From Zopfochytrium polystomum (Eukaryota; Chytridiomycota; Chytridiomycetes; Chytridiales; Chytridiaceae): 64,000 nucleotides of DNA. The notes beneath the pieces are model-generated. The model saw only the letters and a program-made list of their open reading frames with translations, did not search any database and was not told where the DNA came from. The position numbers and the translations under genes were made by a program. Position 1 is the stretch's first letter. Every line of letters starts with the position of its first letter. Positions 42,960-53,723 of this stretch are shown here, piece after piece. The DNA is taken from assembly GCA_025765615.1 (NCBI GenBank), contig JAIVFJ010000194.1:56300-120299 (forward strand). Direction: 5' to 3'.

Positions 42960-45164
42960 TGGTGTGTGAACCCCAACACCCTCGTCTTCTTTTTGCTTGG
43001 CGCCGAGACCTCCTCCTTTTTGTCATTTTTGTCATTTTTGGCGGAAATCTTGGCGGAGCTCGAATTTTTTCTGTGTTCGGCGCTGAAGACACAACCCACT
43101 CGCAAACACCGCCAAAACATCCAATCCGCCCACCTCCGCCCACCTCCGCCCACCCCCCACACCAACCCCAGGCTTTCAAGTGTCGATCTGCATGGCTCTG
43201 GCGGGTCACGCCACGACGAGGGCGTTTTCGGCATCCCCCACCGCCGCCATCGCCGGTGCGTCCTCCATGGAGATGTTGTGGATCGTCATTCTCGGGTAAC
43301 TCTGTCGTCTTCCTCGCCCCTCCTTGAAAATTAATGTGCCCGTTGCTAAAACCCTTTTTCCGGTTACAAAAAAAAAACCCGTTTAAAATCCCTCTCACAA
43401 TCTCGCCTACTCCCCCCTCCAGCGCGCACAACCTCGCAATCACAGTAACGACGGCTGCCGCGCTGACGGGCGCGCGGCAGGGGGGGCAGCTCGCCGGACG
43501 GCCGGGCATCGACGACGCGTGGTCGTCGTCGTCGTCGTCGTCCGCGTGCGAGCGGCGCACGCTCGGGTTCCTGCTGGGCGAGTTTACGGCGGGGTCCGCG
43601 TCGACGGTGCTGCTGTTTGTCGGCGGCGCGGCGGCGGTCGCCGAGTGGGCGTGCCGCCGCAGGCTCTCGTGGTGGTGCGATCCGCGGCCGCTGCGGCTGT
43701 GGTCGGGATTTGCGTTTGTGTTTTTGCTGCAGGGGTGAGTTGGAGTTGGAGGGGGGGTGTCGGTTTTTTTTTTCAGGGAGAAACCTCAAACTGAACGGTG
43801 GGGAATGCCTCTCGCGCCCTGTCTGTAGGCTTTCGATGATTATTGGCGCGGTTGCGCTCGGCCGGAGCGACGCGTCGTGCGACGAACTTGGCAACGGCAC
43901 GTTTCGGTTTGCGGATCTCCTATTTAGTAAGAGTTTCATCGTCTCCCAACCCCCCGTTCTGCCCTCCCGTTTCGGGCTCACCGATTTTCTGTGCCTTGTT
44001 CCGCGGCAACAACAAGAAACAAGATGCGGGATGAACCTCATTGTTGCGGCCTTTTTCTTGCTCGACTGGACGGTTCCTGCGGACGACGCGAGCGACGACG
44101 GCGACTGCGACGGCGGCGACGGGACGAAGACGGGCGTCGACGGCGCTGGCGGCGGCGGCAAGGCAGAGGCGGCGCGGGCGGCGGAGGAGCTGGCGCGCGC
44201 GATCGTTGCCAGGCTGTCGCGCGGCTTTTTGTTTCACGAAGCTGCGCTTGTTCCCGCCGCCGGCGGCGGCGGCGATGTGGAGGGCGGGGAGGCGGTGGCG
44301 GGAGAGCGCGCTGCTGCTGCTGCTGCTGGTGTCGGTGGGGAGGCGGGGTCGGCGACTCTGGCCGCGGACGATGCGCGCGCGGATAGCAGGGCGGGGGAGC
44401 CCGAGCAGCCAGACTCACGGGGGGGGCTTGCGCCGCTGGCCGAGCGGCAGTGGCGGTGGCGGTGGCTCGGGCTGCCAGCGCTCGCGGCGCTGGTGCGGTC
44501 CGTCGTGGCGGGTTTTGCGCGAAGTGGCGGAGGCGGCGGGTCGGGAGAGAGGTGCGAGGACGGAGGCGCCGGCGACGGTGGGCAGTACGCGCGGGTCGAC
44601 GTGGCTGACGGCGGCGGCGGCGTCGTGCTGGACGTTGCGCGGTCGAGTCATGGACGCACAGAGGCGTCCGCAGCCGCCGCCGGCGGTGGTGACGGTGCCA
44701 ACGGTTGTTCCGGTCGCCGCGACCGGCCTGCGTACGACGTGGTCGACTGCCCGATCTGCTTTGGCGCGTTTGACGACGGCTGCCGCGTGCGCGAGCTGAA
44801 CGGGTGCCGCCACGCGTTCCACGCCGCGTGCCTCGAGCAGTGGGTCGCGGTCGTTGTGGCGGCGGCGTCGGACAGCCGAGACGCCGCCGGGGTTGGTGGC
44901 GCGGGCTCGCAGACGGGGGAGGCGGGGGCGGTGGTGGCGGCGGCGGCAGCCGGCGGCGTAAGTGTGGCGGGTCGGGGTGCGGGTGCGTGGTGGCCGCGTC
45001 CGTCGGGTGTCGTTCGGATCGAGTGTCCCGTGTGCCGCGCGGCGCCGTTGGATCGGGACGCTGCCGCGGACGAGGACGAGGATGACGACGGCGCGGAGTG
45101 CGACGACGACAGACGGCCGTCCCGCGGGTGGTTTGAGTTCCTGTTTGAGCGGAGGCCGCTCTAG
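41910..45164 (+). CDS. Multi-pass membrane RING-H2 protein (probable E3 ubiquitin ligase)
   Basis: Seven exons: 41910-41989, 42229-42732, 42812-42915, 43172-43295, 43423-43734, 43829-43926, 44017-45164 (789 residues). The N-terminal half has about seven hydrophobic segments, for example DVTLLCLTVGLSSL, VVKILLASAVSLSLF, WIVILGAHNLAITV, STVLLFVGGAAAVAEW, FAFVFLLQGLSMIIGAV and NLIVAAFFLLDW. A long low-complexity Gly/Ala/Asp region precedes a RING-H2: CPICFGAFDDG...GCRHAFHAACLEQW...ECPVC. The ligands are C-x2-C, C-x-H, H-x2-C and C-x2-C, but 64 residues separate the sixth and seventh ligands, beyond the usual range. The tail is Asp/Glu-rich. Likely a membrane-anchored E3; substrate unknown. The exon 6/7 intron has a weak acceptor, and reading through it also stays open. 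Confidence 0.72.
42918..42964. repeat. (GT)n in RING gene intron 3
   Basis: GT repeat directly after the intron donor GTGAGTGTG. Confidence 0.9.
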
Positions 45165-45856
45165 GTCACACATAAGTTTGTGTGTATTTGACCTCTCATT
45201 TATTTCCTCCCTGCCTGTCCTGTCAATCCTTTGTTTGCAGCCCCCGTACCTTTTCTCTACTCTTATTGCCTGCCCTGTGACTCTGGTATCCTTGGTTTTT
45301 TTTTTTTTTTTTTCATGTATGTGTTTTGCAATCACCTATCACGCATCCCGCTTGCTCTTTCCTCTTCCTTCTCTCGCTCTCCCTCTCTCTTTCTTTTCCC
45401 TCTTCTCCAAACTTGGCCGCAGGGGGTAAAACCAAACCTTGAAGAAAAATGACCAAAAGAAAAACGATGACAACGAACGGTTGCAATCCGCTTTCGGATA
45501 AGTCGAAAAATCAAACGCAATTTTGCGGGGGTTGTTGGAAATGGCCAAATCACGCGAGACACGCCAAACACGCTCCCCGACTTCCGAAGAAAGCCCCACC
45601 CGTCCACCCGGACTCGCCCGGAATTTTTTTGACTTTTTTTTTTCTTCTTTTCTTTTTTTTTTTTTTTTTTTTTTTTTTTGGCAAGACCGTATGTGTCCTC
45701 AGCCCGCAAAGAGCGACACGGTGATGTATAAATACCAACTCCCTCCTCAGCTCCCAACGCAATCCACACTCGCACAAACAACACACACACACACACACGC
45801 ACACACTCACACACAAACAAAAATCAGCCCCGCCTCCTCCTCCTCCCACCCCCACC
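45165..45856. other. Spacer with T- and CA-tracts
   Basis: Contains T-rich blocks (45299-45313, 45649-45680) and CA (45781-45813). No gene until 45857. Confidence 0.6.
45727..45734 (+). promoter_or_regulatory. TATA-like box TATAAATA
   Basis: Lies 130 bp before the ATG at 45857, with a CA-rich leader between. Suits a strongly expressed small secreted protein. Confidence 0.5.
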
Positions 45857-46771
45857 ATGGTGTCCAAGTCCGTCATTACGCTCCTCGCCGCCGTCGCCGC
45901 GGCCGTCCTCGCCCTTGCTGGGTCGCCGTCTCCCGTCGACGCTGGGTCGCCGTCGAAGCCGCCGCCGAAGGGTATGTGGCCTTCAACCGCAACCCTCCGG
46001 CGAATTCAAAGTTACTCACCCCTTTTTTTTTCTTTTGCTTCCACGTCCCTCACCTCTGCCCCGCATGCGACCGCGACGCGGCGGTGGACCCAGGCGAAAA
46101 GCTTCCGAACCCCAACGACTTCCTCGGCAGTAAGGACCCCTCCTCGCTTCGCCCCTGCTCCCCTAACGTAGTAATATTTGCTGTTCTTTTCTTTTATTTT
46201 TCTCCGTTGCACATGCAGAGTCTTCCATAAAAAAGTCGGATGGTGAGGAATGCAACGAGAGACTTTTTTGCCGTCTCTTGAAGGCCCCCCTTCTGTTGAA
46301 GGGACCGTTGACACGTGTCTTTCATTCATCTTTTTTCCCATTGTTGACGGGGGCGCCGTGAACAGTGCACAAGTTGCCGAATCCAGAGGTCGTAGAAAAA
46401 AAGCAAGGCGGTGAGGATGTTACCTGTCTTTTTTTTTTGTTTTTTTTTTTTTTTTTTTTTTTTTCTGGCGGCCAAGTTCCAAAACCTATCTCTCTCTCAC
46501 ACACACAGCAAAAAAACTGCCGAACCCGAACGACCTGAAAGCTGCGTACCCCTTGAACCCGTCGAAACTGAACAACCCATGTACAGTGTGCCCTCTCCTG
46601 GGCTTCTCGCAACTTTTTTTTTTTTTTCCTCCCCCTCCTGATGATCCTTAACTTTTCCCTCCCGGATGCGCCATAGATGGACCCAAGAAGGTTGGTGGCA
46701 AGTTGTCGGTTCTCGAAATTGATCATGGTTCGCTGACTTTTTTGAACCCAACCATGCAGGGCAAGAAGTAA
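45857..46771 (+). CDS. Small secreted protein with exon-encoded KLPNP repeats
   Basis: Six exons, all introns phase 1: 45857-45971, 46094-46129, 46219-46242, 46366-46410, 46509-46580, 46677-46771 (128 residues). A signal peptide (VITLLAAVAAAVLALAGS) with a cut near VDAG is followed by a Pro/Lys-rich mature part. Exons 2, 4 and 5 each encode the core KLPNP (KLPNPNDFLG, KLPNPEVVEKK, KLPNPNDLKAA). Exon 3 is a 24-nt mini-exon (SSIKKSD). Lys pairs lie between the repeats, and exon 5 adds PLNPSKLNNP. The C-terminus is VGGKLSVLEIDHGSLTF...MQGKK. No Cys in the mature part. No family recognised. It could be a wall-associated peptide, a processed peptide precursor or an effector-like protein. No alternative reading keeps all six exons in frame. 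Confidence 0.65.
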
Positions 46772-47055
46772 ATACCTGACAAGAAGCGAAACGCAATCAG
46801 CAGTAGTGTCCAATCGACTGGGGAAAAGACCTTTGCAATACCAATATCAAATAAGCAGCTCCGACCTTTTTTTTTCATTTTTGTTTTCAATGCCTCCTCG
46901 GTTCTGCTTTATTTCTTCTTGAGATTGTGGTCAGGGCAAACCAGCTGACCGAAGAAATAAGGAAAAAAAAGCAACCGCCCGTCCGCCGGCGGCCGCCTCC
47001 TTTGGTTGCCGACCAAGTAGATTGCATTGCAGGGGGAGGGGAGGCTCGAAAGAAA

Positions 47056-47116
<61 letters not shown>

Positions 47117-47348
47117 CACACACACACAAGGGAGAGCGTGCTTTTGTCGTGTCGCCTCTTTCGTGGTTCGGTTGGCCACTGTCTGTCCTCCCGCCCTCGC
47201 AACTATCCATCTATCTATCTAGAGTGCCTATCTGTTCAAATATCTTCAATTGCATCGTACCGGCTCCCTGTCCCTGGCTGGGTTGGACCTTGGGTTTTTT
47301 TTAATTTTTGTTTTTTGTTTTTATTTTTTATTTTATTTTTTATTTTTT
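46772..47348. other. Spacer before the Helitron pair
   Basis: No gene. A poly-A/CA compound repeat (about 47059-47128) and T-rich DNA directly before the Helitron 5' end. Confidence 0.6.
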
Positions 47349-47795
47349 TCCGAGCCCGCGCAGCGGGGAGGATTTAATTCTACACGTGAATCCCCCAGGG
47401 CCCGATTTTTGATTAGTGAATTAGGGGAACCAATCATTAATTCGCTTAGGGGTTTTGTCAGAAACATTTAGAAAAAGGGAAAGGACAAAAAAGAGGAAAA
47501 AAAAAAAGCAGACAAAATAAGACAAAATAGAAAAAAAACAGACAAAATAGAAAAAAGCAGACAAAATGGAAAAAAAGGAAAAAAAAGAGTAGAAAAAACA
47601 GAAAAGAGGAGAAAAGGAAACAAAGGAAAATTACAACAACCCCAGTCCAACCACCACTCGTTGTCGTCGCCCGCGTCGTCTGCAGCTGCCGCCGCCACCA
47701 CCACCACCGTCAGGTCCCAACACAGCCTGCCACCCCTGAATCGCAGGCTGCTGCTGCTGCTGCTGGCCTGTGCATGTGAGTGAGTGTGAGTGTGA

Positions 47796-47801
<6 letters not shown>

Positions 47802-47832
<31 letters not shown>
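47802..47832. repeat. (GT)n in the Helitron copy 1 leader
   Basis: Shorter than the same tract in copy 2 (53547-53594), showing slippage since the copies split. Confidence 0.9.
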
Positions 47833-47833
<1 letters not shown>

Positions 47834-47962
47834 TGTTTGTGCAGAAAAATTTTTTTTTTTTTGTTCTGTCACTTTTCCTCATTGGAATCATGGTGAAAGC
47901 CAAAAAAACAAAAAAAAAAAAAAAAAAAAAAAGGAAAAGGAAAATCAGTCCTGCTACACAGA

Positions 47963-50900
47963 ATGGGTCCAAAACGATCAAGAGCTGGCAGACCGAAACT
48001 GACTGAAGAACAAAAGGAAGCCAATCGTCGCGCTTGAGAGGCTGCTGTTCAAGTCCAAGCTGCCACTGATGCTGTGCTGCGCCAAGCAGTCTCAAGGGCC
48101 TCTGCACAGAGAAGACTTCCAGTTGGAGCAGCAACTCAAGCTCCAATTCATCCACCCATTCGTGTTCAAGCACTTGCTCAGGGTGAAGCACAAGCTGCAG
48201 CAGAGGAAGTTTCGCAGCACAACCAAGCAGTTGCACAGCCTGAGAATGAGAGTCATGAGGCAAATGAGCCAACACTACAGGTTTCACTCTCTTTGACTAA
48301 CTTTTCATATTTGCTTCAGTCAAACTAATTATTGGCATTCTGTAGGACCAAATTCCTCAAGGCGACTACTTGCAGCAGTTTGATGCAGCTGAAAATGGTC
48401 CTCTGATTGAGCAGCTTTTTGCAAAGACTGCTATGACTCAATTTCACGAGAAAATGGCTCGATACAACTCACTTCACTGCGCTGTTTGCAGAGAGCTTTG
48501 GCCAGCAAAAGACATGCCACTTCCAGTGGCCAACAACTATTAGTGTGACCGGTGCAAAAAAGGTAAGTTAACCAGTGCTGACTGTTTTTGTTCTGAAGTC
48601 CATTCAGATCTGATGAAACACCAGAATGCTGGGGTTCCCCTTTTTGGAATTGAGAATGACATGATCCCAGAATTCTCCACCATTGATTTGGAAATAAGAC
48701 AAGCTCTGAGATCTCTCACTATGGTTGAAGAAATGCTGCTTTCTCCTGTTCTTCCCATCATGACTGTCTATCAGCTGCGCAGCAATGGCCGAAATGTGCA
48801 CCGAGGCTTTGTGGCAAACTTTCGCCAGCAGAATATTGAGTTTGTGAAGCAAGTCCCTCGCCTCCCAGCAGCAGTTTCAGTTATTGTTGTTTGCAGAGCA
48901 AATCAAGATGAACACGGCCAACCTAGAGACTTGACTGTTTGCAGAGCAAGAGTGCAGATGATTGCAAGGTTTTTGGTGGAGAACCACCCTGACTTTATTG
49001 AGCATCGTGTTCAGTTTGACCAGGCTGCTTGTGATGGTCTTCCAGAGAATGGTGTTCCTCCAGACTTGCCTGTTGCTTTGGATAATGAAGATGAAGGTCA
49101 GGGATTGGTTGATGAGAATGCTGTTGTGGATCAGGATCTTGAAGAGCAGGACCTTAACCCCTATGGAACTATTGTGGATGAAGGAGGGGCAGAGGAGCTT
49201 CTTACAGAGCAGGAAAGGGTTCAACAACTGCTGGATTGGCCTGCTGTTGAAGAGACTCCACTGAATGAATTTAACACTCCTGGTGAGAATAGCATGCATG
49301 AGACTGTTAAACACTGGTTCTTATTAAAAGCCTCCCTAATTGACAGGTCTGGCCTCCCTTGCATTTATGAAGCTATTCCCTCTTGGCCTTGCAGACCCAA
49401 CCAAGCTTGCACGTGCTCGTAAAGTGGAATTGAAAGATGCAGGGACACATTTGATGAAGTATGCAGAGTGTGATCCCTCTGGGAAGCTTTACTACCCTTT
49501 TGCAGAGCATGCACGTTTTCTTTTCTGGATCTATGATTTGGTACGGCGCCGAAGGGGCCTTGGACAAGCTTCCATTTATTTGCAGCATAACCCAGGAGAT
49601 GAGGCAATGTCTCTAGATGAGCTTCGGGCAGCATTGGAAGATGAAGCAGCTAAGGCTGGAATCATGCGTAGAATAACTGCTTATGCTGGCAATATTACTG
49701 GTTCTGACAGCTACTGGTATAACAGGCGGCAAGAGTTGGAAGCTGCTTTTCAGCAGAAGGGTGCAGCAACTGCGTTCTTCACTTTCAGCTATGCAGACAA
49801 TCATCTTCCAGATTTGCATCGCTTGCTGCCAGCAGGGCTTCTTGCATCCCCAGCAGAAAGGGCTTTCCAAGTTTCTCGGTGCCAACACCTTGTGGATTGG
49901 TATTTCACAGAGCGCCTTGAAGCATTTGTCGATGCTTTCTTTTCAAAAACCTTGAAGAATGATTGGATTTGGTATAGATATGAGTGGCAGGCACGCACAA
50001 CAGTTCATGCTCATGGTGCTGTCAAGCTTTCAAATGATCCTGGCCTTGTGGACCTATGTGGCAAAGTGTGGGCTGGAAGGGAAGCTGCCAAGAAACTGGC
50101 CAATCCAGAAGCACTGGAAGTGGAGAATCTTGATCCAGAAAGTCTGCGTGAACTTGTTGAAGCAGGGAAGACAGCTGAGAGAAGAGTCTGCCACTATGTG
50201 GACACACTCATCTCTGCCTACAATCCACGACGGGCTGTGCAGAATCCAACTGGCACTGTTCCAGATCCCCATCCATCATCTGTTGATATTTCAGGGATAC
50301 TTGATCAAGCTGAAGAAATGGCCAAGGATTATGAAGAATTGTGCAACTGTGTGCAGCGGCATGTCTGTAGGCCTAATGGATACTGCTATTCAGAGAGGCA
50401 GGATGGGTGTAGATTTGGATTTCCCTGCTCTGCATGTGAGAGCACTCACATAATTTTTGAAGAAGTGTCTGGAAAGGTCACTGCAAAAATTGTTCTCAGG
50501 AGAAATGATCCATTTATGAATCCACATTGTCCTCTACAGCTTCACCATTGGAGAGGAAATGTGGACCTCCAAATTATTATTGATGTGAGGGCTGCGTTTG
50601 AATATATGGTCAAGTATGCATCCAAGGCTGAAAAGCGCAGCAGAAATATCAACAGCACATTCAATGCAGTTGTTCAAAGAGCGGGAGATGATAAAGACCC
50701 CTCTACTGTTCTTCGCTCCATAATGCTGCGAACACTGGAGCGCAGGGACATTGGTGGAGGTGAAACATTCAGACTCCTTTCTGGAGGCAAGCACGTCAGC
50801 TGCTCATTGGAGTTTGTCCATATCAGCATCAACTTTGACTCTGAGTGATTTGATGTGATGAGGCAAGCTGCTGATGCCCCTGCTGAAATAACTGCTGCAG

Positions 50901-52990
50901 ACTCAACATTGCTCAAACTGTACATGAAAAGAGATATGAATGCTCTGTATGCCAACATGAGCTTGTTAGATTTTTGCATTGGGCATAAGGTCAAGAAAGG
51001 AGCTCTTTATGAAAGAAGTAGTGAGAGCTCTCAGAAAGTAGTTGTTCCGTTTACTCCAAAACATCGGCCAAGCAAGGAGGGAACTGATGCTCAGAAGAAA
51101 TACTGCCGGCAACAACTAGCCAAGTACAAGCCATGGCATGAAGCATCTTTTCAGCAGCTCAGAAACTTGGAAGTAGCTGAAGAGGACTGGAAGAATTTCC
51201 TTTTGCACTGCAGCAATGATGCCCTAAAGCGAATTTGTGAAATGGACCATTTCCTGGCAGCTGAATTGAAAAAAATGCGTGACAACCAGAATGAAGCTGC
51301 AAGACAAGGAAGAGATGTTATGGCAATGGAGGAAATGGATTTGGTCAGGGAAATGTGGATGAATGCTGCAGATGAGCTTCCACAGGCAGATGTGCAACAA
51401 AACACACAGTCTGACAGACTTGGATTGGACCTACCATTGGCAGCAAACTATGACTGGAGTATACATTGTTTGAGGTATTCAGAGGAGAAACTTAAGGAGG
51501 GCACCAAATTTGTTGAAAAAAACAAGCAAGCACTGGGAGACAGCCCTGAAGGTGCAGAGGCTCCTTATGTCAGCCCAGAGAGCCTGGATCCTGTCCAACG
51601 ACAGGTTTTTGATCACATATTGAATGAAATGAGGGATCAAAGTCAGTCCCTCTTTATACTGAATGGCACTGCAGGCACTGGGAAGTCCCATGTAATCAAT
51701 GCTCTGTCCAGCAGCTTTTTGCAAAATGAAGTTGCTCGTGCAGCCTTCACAGCTAAAGCTGCGTTTGCCATTGGAGGAACAACTTTACACTCCCTATTGA
51801 AGCTTGATGTACATGGATCAAAGAGGGGTGGCTTGATCTCAGGAAAACAGCTTGGAAATCTTCAGCAGGTTTTTCACAATGTGAGGCTGCTCATTGTGGA
51901 TGAATACTCAATGGTCAGCTGTGAAATCATGGGCAAGATGGACTCACGCTTGAGGCAGGCATTTGTTAAGCCAGATGTGCCATTCGGGGGCCTTTCTATC
52001 CTGTTGGTGGGAGACTTGGCTCAGATACCTCCAGTTGGAGGTACTCCGTTATTTAATGGCACTAGTGCAAAAACAGACCAAGGAAAGGCTGGTTATCATT
52101 CCTATAAACTTTTCAACAAGACTGCACGCCTCACAACAATCCATCGTCAGAAGGTTGTTGGCCATGACCCGAACCAAGCAACTTTTGTTGACCTCTTGAG
52201 GGCATTGCGCAATGGCATCATGACAAAAGATCACTGGAGATTTCTTATGAACAACTGCAGTTATGAAAGGGCTGGTGCACGTGAGATTTACCAAAACCAA
52301 TTTCGGGATTCAGTGCATTTATTCTTCACAAACTCTGCAGTTGTGGAGCATAACCGCGCCCAGCTGCAGCAGCTTCGCTCTCCAATTGTTCGGGTAACTG
52401 CACTCAATAATCCTGAAGATGCAAGAAGTAAGGATTCCAAGGACTTTCAAAACTTGGAGAACTTCATTTACATAACCATTGGGGCAAGGGTTGCCCTAAC
52501 ATCAAATATGTGGAAGCGTGTTGGGCTTACAAATGGTGCACTTGGTACTGTCCAAGATATAGTTTTTGGATCTGACAACGCTGCAATGCCGCTGTTTGTG
52601 GTGGTTGAAATGGACCAATATGCTGCTCCTGGTCCCTCTTTTGACAACGGTGTTGAGGGACATGAGAAATATCTGGCTATCGCTCCGATATCAGTTGATG
52701 GCACTAATGGAGGAACACGTACACAGTTGCCCTTGAGGCTGGCCTATGCCATGACAATTCACAAGAGTCAAGGGCAAACACTTGCTTCTGCTTATGTTGA
52801 CATTGGCTCCAGAGAACAAACAACTCGGCTCATGTTTGTGGCTCTGTCATGTGTGAAAAACGTGGCTGGCCTCATGGTGAAGGGTTTTCTGTATGACAGG
52901 GTGTCATCACTCTGGGAGAGTCCAGGGTTCCAAAAAAGGTTGGCAGAAGATCAAAGATTGGATACTCTTTCTATCTTGCTGGATCAATAA
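47963..52990 (+). pseudogene. Helitron Rep-helicase (RepHel), three in-frame stops
   Basis: Exons 47963-48280, 48346-49282, 49347-52990 give 1633 codons in one frame. The N-terminus has an AT-hook-like basic patch (PKRSRAGRPKLTEEQ). A CRELWP...CDRCKK zinc-like region follows, then a Helitron N-terminal module (DUF6570-like: LLSPVLPIMTVYQLRSNG). The Rep shows TFSYADNHLPDLHRL, the HUH motif VHAHGAVKL and the two-Tyr motif EYMVKYASK. The Pif1-like helicase has GTAGTGKS (Walker A), IVDEYSMV (Walker B), LVGDLAQIPPVGG and AMTIHKSQGQTL. Stops: TGA 48035-48037 (shared with copy 2), TAG 48541-48543 (Lys codon in copy 2) and TGA 50846-50848 between Rep and helicase. Rolling-circle transposition enzyme, now probably inactive unless stops are read through or start sites lie downstream. 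Confidence 0.85.
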
Positions 52991-53074
52991 TTGCATCAGC
53001 AATGCAGAAGTTGCAAAAATAAAGTTTAACCAAGTTTAATCCAGCTCCCCTCTGGGGTGCTGGATTACAAATAT

Positions 53075-53105
53075 CCTCGCGGGCGAGGTGGTAAGGCGTA
53101 GCCTT
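53075..53105 (+). other. Helitron copy 1 3' hairpins
   Basis: Two perfect palindromic stems, CCTCGC/GCGAGG and AAGGC/GCCTT, 11 bp before the predicted 3' end. They are the expected Helitron terminators. Confidence 0.75.
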
Positions 53106-53541
53106 CCCATATCTTATTTTTTTTCCGAGCCTGCGCAGCAGGGGAGGATTTAATTCTACACGTGAATCCCCCAGGGCCCGATTTTTGATTAGTGAATTAG
53201 GGGAACCAATCATTAATTCGCTTAGGGGTTTTGTCAGAAATGTTTAGAAAACAGGAAGGAAAAAAAAGCAGATAAAATAGAAAAAAAAGCAGACAAAATA
53301 GAAAAAAAGCAAAAAGAAGAGTAGAAAAAATAGAAAAGAGGAGAAAAGGAAAAAAAGGAAAATTACAACAACCCCAACCGTTCGCCGTCCAACCACCGCA
53401 ACCGACTCGTTGTCGTTGTCCGTAAGTCTGCTGTTGTCGTCTGCAGCTGCCACCACCTGCCGTCAGGTCCCAATACAGCGTGCCATCCCTGAATCGCAGG
53501 CTGCTGCTGCTGATGGCCCGTGCATGTGAGTGAGTGAGTGA

Positions 53542-53546
<5 letters not shown>

Positions 53547-53594
<48 letters not shown>
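53547..53594. repeat. (GT)n in the Helitron copy 2 leader
   Basis: Expanded relative to copy 1. Confidence 0.9.
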
Positions 53595-53595
<1 letters not shown>

Positions 53596-53723
53596 TGTTT
53601 GTGCAGAAAAATTTTTTTTTTTTTGTTCTGTCATTTTCCTCATTGGAATCATGGTGAAAGCCAAAAAAACAAAAAAAAAAAAAAAAAAAAAAAGGAAAAG
53701 GAAAATCAGTCCTGCTACACAGA

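Larger units (their letters stand above)
47349..53116 (+). mobile_element. Helitron copy 1 (autonomous-type, decayed)
   Basis: 5.77 kb. Ends defined by alignment with copy 2. The 5' end is TCCGAGCCCGCGCAGC, starting with TC. The 3' end has two hairpins, CCTCGCGGGCGAGG (53075-53088) and AAGGCGTAGCCTT (53093-53105), then CCCATATCTTA. The terminal tetranucleotide is CTTA, not CTRR, so the exact end is uncertain. Encodes a Rep-helicase with three stop codons. Confidence 0.85.
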
